Assembly: GCF_002843355.2 (NCBI RefSeq)
Contig: NZ_PJAI02000009.1
Location: 62,001 to 126,000, forward strand
Reading direction: 5' to 3'
Source of the DNA: Colwellia echini
GTDB taxonomy: Bacteria > Pseudomonadota > Gammaproteobacteria > Enterobacterales > Alteromonadaceae
DNA: 64,000 nt
Shown: positions 20,692 to 29,978 of the stretch, one piece after another
How the letters are laid out: every line of letters begins with the position of its first letter
Position numbering within the stretch: the first letter of the stretch is position 1
The notes under the pieces: generated by a model
The model's input: the letters and a program-made list of their open reading frames with translations, nothing else
Database searches by the model: none
What the model was told of the DNA's origin: nothing
Position numbers and translations under genes: made by a program

Positions 20692-22044
20692 ATGGTTGAT
20701 AGCGTACGCTTAACCGAGCGATTAAAAAAAAGTCAAAAGTATATTAACAATTTTACCGCGCCTGTTGCCGGGCGTTTAGTACGTGTTGTTGGGTTAACCC
20801 TTGAAGCAGTTGGTGTAAAAGCCCATGTTGGCAGCCAATGTTTAGTTGAAACTGCACACGGTGATTTGTTAGCCGAGGTTGTTGGCTTCGCACAAGATAT
20901 TACCTATTTAATGCCAGAAGAAAGCCTGCGCGGCGTTATGCCTGGTGCGCGGGTATTGCCTATTTCAAGTAAAGCCAAAGTACCTTTATCTATGGGATTA
21001 CTTGGCCGAGTTATTAATGGTGTTGGTAAGCCGCTTGACGGCAAAGGCCCTATTAAATCAGATGATAATTATCATCATGACACTAAACCAATGAACCCTT
21101 TATCAAGACGCGCAATTACCGAAGTACTTGATGTTGGTGTGCGCTCAATCAATAGTTTTATTAGTATTGGTAAAGGTCAACGTATGGGGCTTTTTGCGGG
21201 CTCAGGTGTTGGTAAAAGTGTACTTATGGGAATGATGACCCGTGGTACTACCGCTGATGTGGTTGTGGTTGGCTTAGTGGGTGAACGTGGCCGTGAAGTA
21301 AAAGAGTTTATTGAAGAAATTTTAGGTGAAGAAGGGTTAAAACGTGCAGTAGTTGTTGCAGCACCTGCCGATAACTCACCATTAATGCGCCTTAAAGGTT
21401 GTGAAACCGCAGTGCAAATTAGTGAGTACTTTCGTGATCAAGGCTTAAATGTTCTTCTCCTGCTTGATTCGTTAACTCGTTACGCGCAAGCACAGCGTGA
21501 AATAGCCTTAGCTGTGGGTGAACCACCAGCAACAAAAGGTTATCCGCCATCAGTGTTTTCTAAATTACCGCAATTAGTTGAGCGAGCGGGTAACGGCGGA
21601 GAAGGGCAAGGCTCAATTACTGCATTTTATACCGTACTAACTGAAGGTGATGATTTACAAGATCCCATTGCCGATGCATCACGCGCCATATTAGATGGAC
21701 ATGTGGTGTTATCACGCGAATTAGCCGACGCAGGGCATTACCCTGCGGTTAATATTGAGGGGTCAATCTCGCGAGTTATGCCAATGGTAACTACTCCAGA
21801 GCATCAAGAATTAGCCAAACAGCTCAAACAAATGTACGCACTGTATCAACAAAATAAAGATCTTATCGCCATAGGTGCTTATACCAAAGGTAATGATCCT
21901 CGTATTGATCAAGCCATTAATGTATTACCGGTTATTAATTTCTTTTTACAGCAAAAAATTAGCGAAGTTATCCCCTATGAACAAAGCATTGCTCAGCTGC
22001 AAGAAATTATTGCCGCGGCGCATGCGCATAATAACAAATCATAA
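20692..22044 (+). CDS. fliI: Flagellum-specific export ATPase FliI
   Basis: The ATPase that energises flagellar type III secretion, related to F1-beta. The 450-aa protein has Walker A at about residue 166 (GLFAGSGVGKSVLM), GLVGERGREVKEFIEE, the Walker B region LLLLDSLTRYAQAQREIAL, and the FliI signature GEPPATKGYPPSVFSKLP. The N-terminal beta-barrel domain (about 20-95) is intact. The 123-base gap after fliH is the main break in this operon stretch. Confidence 0.95.
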   Translation: MVDSVRLTERLKKSQKYINNFTAPVAGRLVRVVGLTLEAVGVKAHVGSQCLVETAHGDLLAEVVGFAQDITYLMPEESLRGVMPGARVLPISSKAKVPLSMGLLGRVINGVGKPLDGKGPIKSDDNYHHDTKPMNPLSRRAITEVLDVGVRSINSFISIGKGQRMGLFAGSGVGKSVLMGMMTRGTTADVVVVGLVGERGREVKEFIEEILGEEGLKRAVVVAAPADNSPLMRLKGCETAVQISEYFRDQGLNVLLLLDSLTRYAQAQREIALAVGEPPATKGYPPSVFSKLPQLVERAGNGGEGQGSITAFYTVLTEGDDLQDPIADASRAILDGHVVLSRELADAGHYPAVNIEGSISRVMPMVTTPEHQELAKQLKQMYALYQQNKDLIAIGAYTKGNDPRIDQAINVLPVINFFLQQKISEVIPYEQSIAQLQEIIAAAHAHNNKS

Positions 22045-22074
22045 TATCGCACTAGGGCTAAATGAGTATTCAAT

Positions 22075-22518
22075 ATGGCTATGAAACAACTTGATACCAT
22101 CTTAAAATTTGAACAGGACAAGGAACAACGTTGTGCTGATCAATTAAAGTTGGCTGAGCATGAATACCAACAAAATATTTCTCGCTTGCAAGGCGTTGCT
22201 GATTACCGTTTAGAGTATATGAAACGATTAAGCCAGCGTGCACAGCAAGGTTTAGATAGTGCTACTTATAGTCATTACCATGCTTTTATTGCCAAGCTTG
22301 ATGGCGCTTCAGCACAGGTGGAAATAGCTATGCGTCAAGCAAAAGCATTAGCAGAGCAAAGTAAAAGCATCTGGCTTAAACAAAGACAGAAAGTCAAAGC
22401 AGTCGAATTATTACGTGAAAAACGTTTAAAATTAATTGCGGTTGCGGAAGAGAAAACAGAGCAAAAAATGTTTGATGAAATAGCAACTCAGCAGTATTTA
22501 CGTCGTCCGAATCGATAA
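22075..22518 (+). CDS. fliJ: Flagellar export chaperone FliJ
   Basis: A 147-aa, highly charged, coiled-coil protein immediately after fliI (30-base gap). FliJ links the FliI ATPase ring to FlhA and escorts export chaperones. Sequence identity in this family is low, but the long amphipathic helices with few prolines, the size and the position make the call firm. Confidence 0.88.
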   Translation: MAMKQLDTILKFEQDKEQRCADQLKLAEHEYQQNISRLQGVADYRLEYMKRLSQRAQQGLDSATYSHYHAFIAKLDGASAQVEIAMRQAKALAEQSKSIWLKQRQKVKAVELLREKRLKLIAVAEEKTEQKMFDEIATQQYLRRPNR

Positions 22519-22565
22519 TTTCTACTGGCTAGCAAGCTAAATAATATAGAACTTCTAATTGTAAC

Positions 22566-22581
22566 TGGAATGAAAATTGCT
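22566..22581 (+). promoter_or_regulatory. Sigma-54 promoter for fliK
   Basis: TGGAATGAAAATTGCT has the -24 GG and a perfect -12 TTGCT at correct spacing, with A for C at the fourth base. It lies in the 224-base gap between fliJ and fliK, where a new transcript start is expected. Confidence 0.6.
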
Positions 22582-22742
22582 TTGTTCTTAGTAAGCTAAG
22601 TTTAGATAAAAGTTTTAAAGAAGTTAGCTGAGGGCATTTTAGGTTAACAGTAACCTTAAAATTTTTATCAATATAGCCCATTAAAAGCTATTAACAAACC
22701 ACTATAACTTTATTTTTAAGCCGTTAACCTGTTGGGGTAATT

Positions 22743-24938
22743 ATGCAGTCAGTCAATGTTTTACCTGCTTTTGTGTCGCAAGATACTGATTTAAAGACTA
22801 AAGATTATTTAACTTCAACTAGTGAGCGACATAGTGAGCTAAACTTTTCACGTCTGGTTGAACGACATGTTAATGAAGATAAAAAGTCGAGTTTAACTAA
22901 TAAAGAAAAAAATACAGCCGATTCTACTTTAGAGAATAAAGCAGAAAGCAAAGCGGCAAACCTTGGTAATACTCGTGAAGAAAGCGGCAATAAAGCAGAC
23001 AACGAGCTGAATCGACAAGAAAATGACTCAAGTGAAGCGAATACTGCAGCTAACAATCCTAAAGATAATAACAACTCAGAAAATACTGATACTGCAGCTA
23101 ACCAGGTAGAAAAAGCTCATCTAGACAATGCCAACAAGAAAAATGTTGATGATGTCGCTGTTAATCAAGGCAATAGCGAAAATAATCCCAATGCAAGTAA
23201 TGTATCAGCACAGCCAACTAAGCAAGTAAGCGGTGCAACAGACTCATCACAGAGTAAAGCATTGGCTGAATCTGAGCAGTTTATGTCGTTATTATACAAT
23301 AGTGATCAAACACTTAATTCACCGTCTGTGAATTCAACTGCTGAAAATGCAAAACAGCTTTCAACTAACGGTAATCCTCTGTTATCAAACAGTAATACCA
23401 GTACTAATACCAGTAGTACAGATAAAGTTGTAGATGGATATAGTGAAGCAGAAGAATCATTAAGTGATGATCAAATATCAAACACCTCAACTCCTGAACA
23501 CAAATTAAAATCTTTTTCAAATTCAGAGTTATTAGCCCGTGGAGCTTCAGGAAATGTTGAAGATGCAGTTAAAGAAATTTCAGGTCAAAGTACTAGAACA
23601 CAAACAACTGAGCAGGCTTTAAAAGGTACACAACCGTTAGGCAATGATGCTTTTAAAAATCAAAATTTAACCAGCGATCAGTTAATGAAAAATCAGCTGA
23701 GCAATACCGATTTTAAAAATAATAAAATAACTGATATAGCCACGGGTGTTTCACAAGCACATAAAGCTCAAGTAATAGAGCCGGTTGATGCAGCTTTAAC
23801 ATCATTAGTTGGCGAAGAAATATCAGGTGATGTTTTAACGTCTGAAGCGATGACTGAATTTGATAAAGAGCAAGTTAACCAAGATACAATAGTTAAGGGC
23901 TCGTTAGCTAACAATGTATTGAAAGATAGCGTTAGTGACTCCATTAGTCCCGCAGTAAAACTAGAAGCTCAAAATAAAACGTCCATTTCGAATGAAGCAA
24001 TTGAATCATCTAATGAACCGCTAAGTACCCGTAATAGTAACGGTGATATAGATAAGCTAACCACAGATAAAATTGCCGCTAGCTTAGCGGCAGTTGATAA
24101 CCAATCAAAAGCACAGTATTTAGATGCTAAAGCACAACAAAAAATGCAATTAGCTGCCAATGAAAAAGCCGCTTTTAATGAATCTTTTGTTAAAGAGGAA
24201 TTAATTACTGAGTCTGACAATACTAATGCAGATAGCGAATTTTCAGAGACAACATTGTTGGCTGATAACAAACCAGGTGCACAAGGCAGCAAAACCTCAA
24301 ATCAAGTAACAGATGTATTTACAGCTCGAGCTAGTACAGATGCCCAGGCGCAAGTGTTACAAGCAGCACAAAGCAAGCAAACTAATGATGCCTACCTAGA
24401 ACATCAGACTGCTGAAGTGTTAAATCATTCAGTGGCGACGGATGTGGCGCAAATTCAAAAAAATAATGTGCAACTCCAACAAGAGACAATATCAATTTTT
24501 AGAAAAGACTTTACCGATGCCGTTAAAGATAAAGTTATGATCATGATCAGCCAAAAACTACAACAGTTTGATATTACCCTAGATCCACCTGAATTCGGTA
24601 ATATGCAAGTGCGAGTTAATTTACAAGGTGAGCAAGCGGCAGTTAATTTTGTAGTACAAAACCAACAAGCTAAAGACGCTCTTGAACAAAGTATGCATAA
24701 ATTAAAAGAAATGCTAGCCGAGCAGGGCGTTGATGTTGGCGATGCCAATGTTGAACAGCAAAATCAACAAGGAAACAATGACAATAACAGCGAGCAAAAT
24801 ACAAACAATAATGCTGAATTAAATAAAACAGCAGGGAATGATGCTAACGATCTGTTATCAAAACAAAATCAAGAAGAGCGTGTTTTTTCAGCTAACTTGT
24901 TCGGCTCTCCGACAAGGGGAGTAGATTATTATGCTTAA
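22743..24938 (+). CDS. fliK: Flagellar hook-length control protein FliK
   Basis: FliK measures hook length during export and switches the substrate specificity of FlhB. The 731-aa protein is long for FliK. Residues about 1-560 are low-complexity, rich in N, S, D, E and T, as expected of an unfolded ruler. The conserved C-terminal domain lies at about 595-665, with FDITLDPPEFGNMQVRVNL and QQAKDALEQSMHKLKEML. The tail is Asn/Gln-rich. A longer ruler could mean a longer hook. It follows its own sigma-54-like element. Confidence 0.88.
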   Translation: MQSVNVLPAFVSQDTDLKTKDYLTSTSERHSELNFSRLVERHVNEDKKSSLTNKEKNTADSTLENKAESKAANLGNTREESGNKADNELNRQENDSSEANTAANNPKDNNNSENTDTAANQVEKAHLDNANKKNVDDVAVNQGNSENNPNASNVSAQPTKQVSGATDSSQSKALAESEQFMSLLYNSDQTLNSPSVNSTAENAKQLSTNGNPLLSNSNTSTNTSSTDKVVDGYSEAEESLSDDQISNTSTPEHKLKSFSNSELLARGASGNVEDAVKEISGQSTRTQTTEQALKGTQPLGNDAFKNQNLTSDQLMKNQLSNTDFKNNKITDIATGVSQAHKAQVIEPVDAALTSLVGEEISGDVLTSEAMTEFDKEQVNQDTIVKGSLANNVLKDSVSDSISPAVKLEAQNKTSISNEAIESSNEPLSTRNSNGDIDKLTTDKIAASLAAVDNQSKAQYLDAKAQQKMQLAANEKAAFNESFVKEELITESDNTNADSEFSETTLLADNKPGAQGSKTSNQVTDVFTARASTDAQAQVLQAAQSKQTNDAYLEHQTAEVLNHSVATDVAQIQKNNVQLQQETISIFRKDFTDAVKDKVMIMISQKLQQFDITLDPPEFGNMQVRVNLQGEQAAVNFVVQNQQAKDALEQSMHKLKEMLAEQGVDVGDANVEQQNQQGNNDNNSEQNTNNNAELNKTAGNDANDLLSKQNQEERVFSANLFGSPTRGVDYYA

Positions 24939-25095
24939 TTGTCTAATATGTAACTAAAGTGAAGCTAAAAAGCAGTTAAGTTAATGAAAACACATTGGCT
25001 CAAAGGCTATTCAAGGATATAGTCACCCTTATAGCGTAAGTAATTATTTATTATTGTTTTTGAGTGTTTACTGATTGTAAATATTGAGGATTACC

Positions 25096-25644
25096 ATGGC
25101 AGATGAAAAAGCGGGCGAGTTGGAGCTAGATAACTCGGGAAAAAAGAAAAAAATGATTATTATCATCATCGCGGTTGTTGTTTTATTAGGCGGTGGCGCA
25201 GGCGGTTATTTTATGTTTATGGGAGGAGATGACACAAGTCAGCCTGACCCTAGCAGTGCGTTAGATAGTAATAATGAAAGCGGTGAAACGACGACAACAA
25301 AAACAGATGCGAATGCTAAATTAGGCTCTGCTTTATATGTTCCAATGCCAAGACCTTTTCGCTTTAATGTGCCAGGCGCAACACGTGATCGCTTTGTTGA
25401 AATTCGCGTACAATTACTTGTTCGCAGCGGTGCCAACGAAGAAAATGCTAAAATGCATATTCCGCTGATTGAAAGTATTTTATTAGGCGTTTTTTCTCGT
25501 GCTAATGCCGATGATTTAGCAACAAGTGCCGGCAAAACATCATTGAAACAGCAATCGTTAGCGGCGGTACAGCAAACAATGAAAGAAGTTGAAGGTAATG
25601 AAACCGTAGAGAAAGTACTTTTTACTGGTTTTGTAATGCAATAA
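25096..25644 (+). CDS. fliL: Flagellar basal-body-associated protein FliL
   Basis: FliL is an inner-membrane protein with one helix that surrounds the stator and affects torque. In this 182-aa form the helix is at about residues 18-40 (IIIIIAVVVLLGGGAGGYF). It is followed by a Ser/Asp/Thr-rich linker and the periplasmic SPFH-like domain with YVPMPRPFRFNVPG, ending in VEKVLFTGFVMQ. The ATG at 25096 is preceded by TTGAGGATTACC and is preferred to an upstream TTG in frame. Confidence 0.9.
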   Translation: MADEKAGELELDNSGKKKKMIIIIIAVVVLLGGGAGGYFMFMGGDDTSQPDPSSALDSNNESGETTTTKTDANAKLGSALYVPMPRPFRFNVPGATRDRFVEIRVQLLVRSGANEENAKMHIPLIESILLGVFSRANADDLATSAGKTSLKQQSLAAVQQTMKEVEGNETVEKVLFTGFVMQ

Positions 25645-25720
25645 TGATTGTCCAGAAAAGCTCGTAACTAATAATTGACCAAATAAATAATCGACCAAAT
25701 AAATAAGAAGAGTGTATTGA

Positions 25721-26785
25721 GTGAGTGATTTATTATCCCAAGACGAAATTGACGCCTTATTACATGGCGTTGACGATGTTGAAGAAGAAGAAATAGTTGA
25801 GGATGTCGTCCAGCAACGTGATGGCACTTCTGATTATGACTTTTCTTCACAGGATCGGATTGTTCGTGGTCGAATGCCAACGTTGGAAATGGTCAACGAA
25901 CGCTTTGCTCGCCATATGCGTATTAGTTTATTTAATATGATGCGCCGCACTGCCGAAGTTTCGATTAATGGTATTCAAATGATTAAGTTTGGTGAGTACA
26001 TACATACTCTATTCGTTCCTACTAGTTTGAATATGGTACGTTTTCGTCCATTAAAAGGCACCGCGTTAATTACTATGGAAGCGCGTTTAGTATTCATTTT
26101 GGTTGATAACTTCTTTGGTGGCGACGGACGCTATCATGCAAAAATTGAAGGTCGTGAATTTACACCTACCGAGCGCCGTATTATTCAAATGCTGTTAAAG
26201 CTTATTTTTGAAGATTACAAAGAGGCCTGGTCACCAGTAATGGATGTATCTTTTGAATATTTAGACTCAGAAGTTAACCCGTCGATGGCGAATATTGTTA
26301 GCCCGACAGAAGTCGTTGTTATCAGCTCTTTTCATATTGAATTAGACGGCGGTGGCGGTGATTTCCACATTGCCTTGCCATATTCTATGCTCGAACCTAT
26401 TCGCGAATTGCTTGATGCAGGTGTGCAAAGTGACAAAGAAGACACCGATATGCGTTGGTCAAAAGCTTTACGCGATGAAATTATGGATGTGTCGGTAAAT
26501 ATTAACACTAAATTTATTGAAGTTAATTTACCGCTAAGTCAAGTTATGGAATTACAAGCCGGTGATATTATCCCGATAGAAATGCCTGAGCATATTACTG
26601 TATTAATTGAAGATTTACCGACATTTAGAGCTAAGTTAGGGCGAAGTCGAGATAATGTCGCCTTGAAAATTGAATCTAAAATTAAACGCCCGGAATCGGC
26701 TAAATCAGAATTAACTATTTTAACTAAAGGCGGTAAACGTCTTGATAACGATGCAGAGCTTCATCTGTTAGAAGATGATTTGTAG
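25721..26785 (+). CDS. fliM: Flagellar motor switch protein FliM
   Basis: FliM forms the wall of the C ring and binds phospho-CheY. The 354-aa protein begins SDLLSQDEIDALL, the conserved CheY-binding peptide. The CheC-like middle domain includes FGEYIHTLFVPTSLNMVRF and NFFGGDGRYHAKIEGREF, and a SpoA domain fills about residues 255-330. The start is GTG. Just upstream (25667-25706) a 16-bp AT-rich unit is tandemly duplicated. Confidence 0.95.
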   Translation: MSDLLSQDEIDALLHGVDDVEEEEIVEDVVQQRDGTSDYDFSSQDRIVRGRMPTLEMVNERFARHMRISLFNMMRRTAEVSINGIQMIKFGEYIHTLFVPTSLNMVRFRPLKGTALITMEARLVFILVDNFFGGDGRYHAKIEGREFTPTERRIIQMLLKLIFEDYKEAWSPVMDVSFEYLDSEVNPSMANIVSPTEVVVISSFHIELDGGGGDFHIALPYSMLEPIRELLDAGVQSDKEDTDMRWSKALRDEIMDVSVNINTKFIEVNLPLSQVMELQAGDIIPIEMPEHITVLIEDLPTFRAKLGRSRDNVALKIESKIKRPESAKSELTILTKGGKRLDNDAELHLLEDDL

Positions 26786-26839
26786 TCTTGTTATTAATAA
26801 AGTTAAATATTAAATGAATTATAAATAGAGGCCCGTGTT

Positions 26840-27244
26840 ATGAGTAACGATAAAGATGAAGACCTAAGTATGTGGGATGAGGCGCTTGATGAGCAAGCGG
26901 AAGCTCTAGCTACAGGTAAAGGTGCTGAAACTGTTGAACTTGAAGAGTTAACAGAAGATGAAACCCCTATTACTGGTGAAGAAAAGCGCAAACTTGATGC
27001 TATTTTAGATATTCCTGTAACTATTTCGATGGAAGTTGGGCGTAGTAATATTAGTATTCGTAATTTATTACAACTAAACCAAGGCTCAGTGGTTGAGCTA
27101 GATCGTGTTGCGGGTGAGTCACTTGATGTACTCGTTAATGGTACCCTAATCGCTCACGGTGAAGTGGTTGTGGTAAATGATAAGTTTGGTATTCGTTTAA
27201 CTGATGTAGTTAGCCAAGTTGAGCGTATTAAAAAATTAAAATAA
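26840..27244 (+). CDS. fliN: Flagellar motor switch protein FliN
   Basis: The C-ring base protein, 134 aa. An acidic N-terminal extension of about 50 residues precedes the SpoA domain (about 55-132), which carries LDIPVTISMEVGRS, SVVELDRVAGE and VVVNDKFGIRLTDVV. These are the residues expected for dimerisation and for docking FliH at the export apparatus. It sits 54 bases after fliM. Confidence 0.95.
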   Translation: MSNDKDEDLSMWDEALDEQAEALATGKGAETVELEELTEDETPITGEEKRKLDAILDIPVTISMEVGRSNISIRNLLQLNQGSVVELDRVAGESLDVLVNGTLIAHGEVVVVNDKFGIRLTDVVSQVERIKKLK

Positions 27245-27291
27245 ACGGAGTATTGTTCATTTTAATTTAAGTTACTGATGAAAAAGAAACG

Positions 27292-27939
27292 ATGATAAAA
27301 AAATCACTTAGTATTTTATTAGCACTGAGCTGTACTTTATACTCATTAACGGTAAATGCTCAAGCCAATACCATTGATACTAATAAAGTACAAACCAGTA
27401 ATACTGCGCAAACCTCGGGTAGTATTGCGGATAAAGTACTAGAGAAAATCTCAGTTAAACCTGCTATACAAGATTTAAGCGTTACACCTGTTGAGCCGTT
27501 AGCGAAAGAGAGCGTGTCTCCAGAAAGTTCAGCGTTAGAAAGTTCTGCACCTGAACCAGATAAAGCAGCTTTAGTAGCAATAGAGCAAACGCCGCAAGTG
27601 GGTAAACATGTCATGGCCAACATGAATCCAGGCAGTATGATTTTATCTCTGTTAATGGTTTTAGGGTTAATTATTGTTTGTGCGTTAATACTTAAACGTT
27701 TTAATCTAACTCAGCAAGGCGTTAGTCAGCTAAAAGTAGTTACTAGCCTTAGGTTAGGTACTAAAGAGCGTGTTATTGTTATTCAAGTGGGCGAGCAACA
27801 ATTGTTACTTGGTATTACTGGTCAACAAATTACCTTACTTGATAAATTAGCTGAGCCTATACATACTCAAGCGGATAAAAATACTAACGTGACCTTACCC
27901 AAAAATATTTTATCTTTTCTTGCCTCTAAAAAGATCTAA
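27292..27939 (+). CDS. fliO: Flagellar biosynthesis protein FliO
   Basis: FliO assists assembly of the FliP ring in the export gate. The 215-aa protein starts with a probable signal peptide (KKSLSILLALSCTLYSLTV, cleavage near NAQA), then about 80 low-complexity residues rich in S, E, P and T. A membrane helix lies near residue 110-132 (SMILSLLMVLGLIIVCALIL). The cytoplasmic domain has TSLRLGTKERVIVIQVGEQQ, typical of FliO. The long periplasmic segment makes it larger than many FliO proteins. Confidence 0.88.
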   Translation: MIKKSLSILLALSCTLYSLTVNAQANTIDTNKVQTSNTAQTSGSIADKVLEKISVKPAIQDLSVTPVEPLAKESVSPESSALESSAPEPDKAALVAIEQTPQVGKHVMANMNPGSMILSLLMVLGLIIVCALILKRFNLTQQGVSQLKVVTSLRLGTKERVIVIQVGEQQLLLGITGQQITLLDKLAEPIHTQADKNTNVTLPKNILSFLASKKI

Positions 27940-28007
27940 TAACTTGGTTATAAAACTAGGCATACAGTGCTTTAAGGCTACTTCTAAATAGGGAATATCA
28001 GCGAACC

Positions 28008-28766
28008 ATGAAAAGTATTTCGTTCATTATCATCATTACCTTGTCTTTGCTTGGTTTGAGCTTTGGCGCTTCGGCTGAAGATCTATCATTGTCAGCAATA
28101 AAACTAACCACTAATCCTGATGGCTCGCAGGAGTATTCGGTAAACTTACAAATATTAATTTTCATGACCGCGTTGAGTTTTATTCCTGCAGCGGTGATCA
28201 TGATGACCTCATTTACCAGGATTGTGGTGGTGATGGCTATTTTACGACAAGCTTTTGGTCTACAACAAACGCCTTCAAACCAAGTTATTATTGGTTTAAC
28301 CCTGTTTATGACTTTGTTTATTATGACGCCTGTTTATAATCAAATAGATAAAACAGCCATTCAACCATATATTTCTGAGCAATTAACCTCGGTTGAGGCA
28401 ATTGATTTAGCTAAAGTGCCATTACGCGCTTTTATGCTTGAACAAACACGAATAAAAGACCTTGATACCTTAGCTGAAATGGCCGGGGTTGGGCCTGTTG
28501 CTCAACCTACCGATTTACCTATGACGGTGATCATTCCAGCCTTTATTATTAGCGAATTAAAAACTGCGTTTCAAATTGGTTTTATACTCTTTATCCCATT
28601 TTTAATTATCGACTTGGTTGTAGCGAGTATTTTAATGGCTATGGGTATGATGATGTTGTCGCCAATGATAGTGTCTTTACCGTTTAAATTGATGCTATTT
28701 GTACTGGTTGACGGTTGGAATCTAGTGATAGGTACAATAGCTACCAGTTACGGTATGGGTAGTTAG
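28008..28766 (+). CDS. fliP: Flagellar export gate protein FliP
   Basis: A core subunit of the export gate, 252 aa. The cleaved signal peptide is evident (about residues 1-24, ending FGASAE). Four membrane helices follow, with conserved motifs [39 protein letters not shown] and the Met-rich gasket segment [16 protein letters not shown]. It lies between fliO and fliQ in the invariant fliOPQR order. Confidence 0.96.
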   Translation: MKSISFIIIITLSLLGLSFGASAEDLSLSAIKLTTNPDGSQEYSVNLQILIFMTALSFIPAAVIMMTSFTRIVVVMAILRQAFGLQQTPSNQVIIGLTLFMTLFIMTPVYNQIDKTAIQPYISEQLTSVEAIDLAKVPLRAFMLEQTRIKDLDTLAEMAGVGPVAQPTDLPMTVIIPAFIISELKTAFQIGFILFIPFLIIDLVVASILMAMGMMMLSPMIVSLPFKLMLFVLVDGWNLVIGTIATSYGMGS

Positions 28767-28849
28767 CTAAGCCATCATATTAGAGACAACGTTGTTAACA
28801 GAACTTGTTAACAAGCTCAGTTAACAACTTAAGTAAAAGAGAGCAAATT

Positions 28850-29119
28850 ATGGGTCCAGAAATATATATTGATATGCTAGGTGATGCCTTATTATTAGTG
28901 ATCATTCTAGTTTGCGCTATCATCCTACCCAGCTTGGCGGTAGGCTTACTGGTGGCGGTATTTCAAGCAGCGACTTCAATTAACGAACAAACGTTAAGCT
29001 TTTTACCAAGATTAATTGTCACCTTACTTGCTTTAATTATTGGTGGGCATTGGTTGGTACAAAAAGTGATGGATTACACTATTCGGCTTATATCAAGTAT
29101 CCCGAGCGTAATTATCTAA
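28850..29119 (+). CDS. fliQ: Flagellar export gate protein FliQ
   Basis: An 89-aa protein with two membrane helices, a gate subunit. The conserved start is GPEIYIDMLGDALLLVIILV, and the second helix is preceded by QAATSINEQTLSFLPR. The ATG at 28850 has AAGAGAG just upstream and matches the family length; an in-frame upstream start at 28805 would add 15 hydrophilic residues and is not favoured. Confidence 0.94.
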   Translation: MGPEIYIDMLGDALLLVIILVCAIILPSLAVGLLVAVFQAATSINEQTLSFLPRLIVTLLALIIGGHWLVQKVMDYTIRLISSIPSVII

Positions 29120-29195
29120 TGGCTAACTATGTTTGTGTTTTAAATATTATCATCCTTTATTACCCCGTTAAAAACTTGTCACACGGTCTTTAGCC

Positions 29196-29978
29196 ATGGA
29201 GTTTACTGAATCTGTTATTAATCAATATTTGGCTGATTTTATTCTGCCATTTAGTCGTGTTTCGGCTTTGATTATGACTATGATTGGTTTCAGTGCTAAA
29301 ACTATTCCAGGTCGTGTTAAATTATTTTTATGTATCAGTGTTACGGTTGCTGTAATGCCTGCAATTCCGCCTGCCTCGGTTGACGATTTAATGTCACTAA
29401 CAACCGCTATTTTGTTGGGCCAGCAAATGATCATTGGTGTTATGCTTGGTTTTGTTACGGTAATGGTAGTTAACACCTTTACTTTGGCGGGGCAAATTAT
29501 TGCGATGCAATCAGGCCTTGGTTTCGCATCATTGGTTGACCCTGCTAGTGGTATGAACGTGCCCGCCATTGGTCAATTCTTTTTAATCTTATCGTCATTA
29601 TTATTCTGGGTCATGGATGGTCATCTGGCTTATTTACAATTTGTTGTCGCTAGCTTTGATACCTTGCCAATCCCTACAGAGCATTTATCTAGCATTAAAT
29701 ACCGTGAAGTTGTTGAATGGGGGGGCTGGATGTTTGCTACCGCTTTATCCTTGTCGTTAGCACCTATTACAGCTATGTTATTAATTAATTTTTCATTTGG
29801 TATTATGACCCGCGCTGCACCCCAGCTTAATATTTTTGCAATTGGTTTTCCTATCACCATGATGGCAGGTTTAATTATTATGTGGTTAACCTTTGGTAAT
29901 TTCTTCACTCATTTTGAACTACAGTGGCAACGGGCACTTGATTTTAGTTGCTACCTTATTGATTGTCAGGCGACGTAA
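29196..29978 (+). CDS. fliR: Flagellar export gate protein FliR
   Basis: The third gate subunit, 260 aa, with about six hydrophobic segments. Recognisable features are the start FILPFSRVSALIMTMIGF, the SGLGFASLVDPASG loop and FGIMTRAAPQLNIFAIGFP near the C-terminus. The stop codon is immediately followed by the flhB start codon with no spacing. Confidence 0.94.
   Translation: MEFTESVINQYLADFILPFSRVSALIMTMIGFSAKTIPGRVKLFLCISVTVAVMPAIPPASVDDLMSLTTAILLGQQMIIGVMLGFVTVMVVNTFTLAGQIIAMQSGLGFASLVDPASGMNVPAIGQFFLILSSLLFWVMDGHLAYLQFVVASFDTLPIPTEHLSSIKYREVVEWGGWMFATALSLSLAPITAMLLINFSFGIMTRAAPQLNIFAIGFPITMMAGLIIMWLTFGNFFTHFELQWQRALDFSCYLIDCQAT

Noticed and set aside
25667..25706. 16-bp tandem duplication before fliM
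   Set aside because: Real, but only two copies of AT-rich sequence; most likely replication slippage with no clear role.
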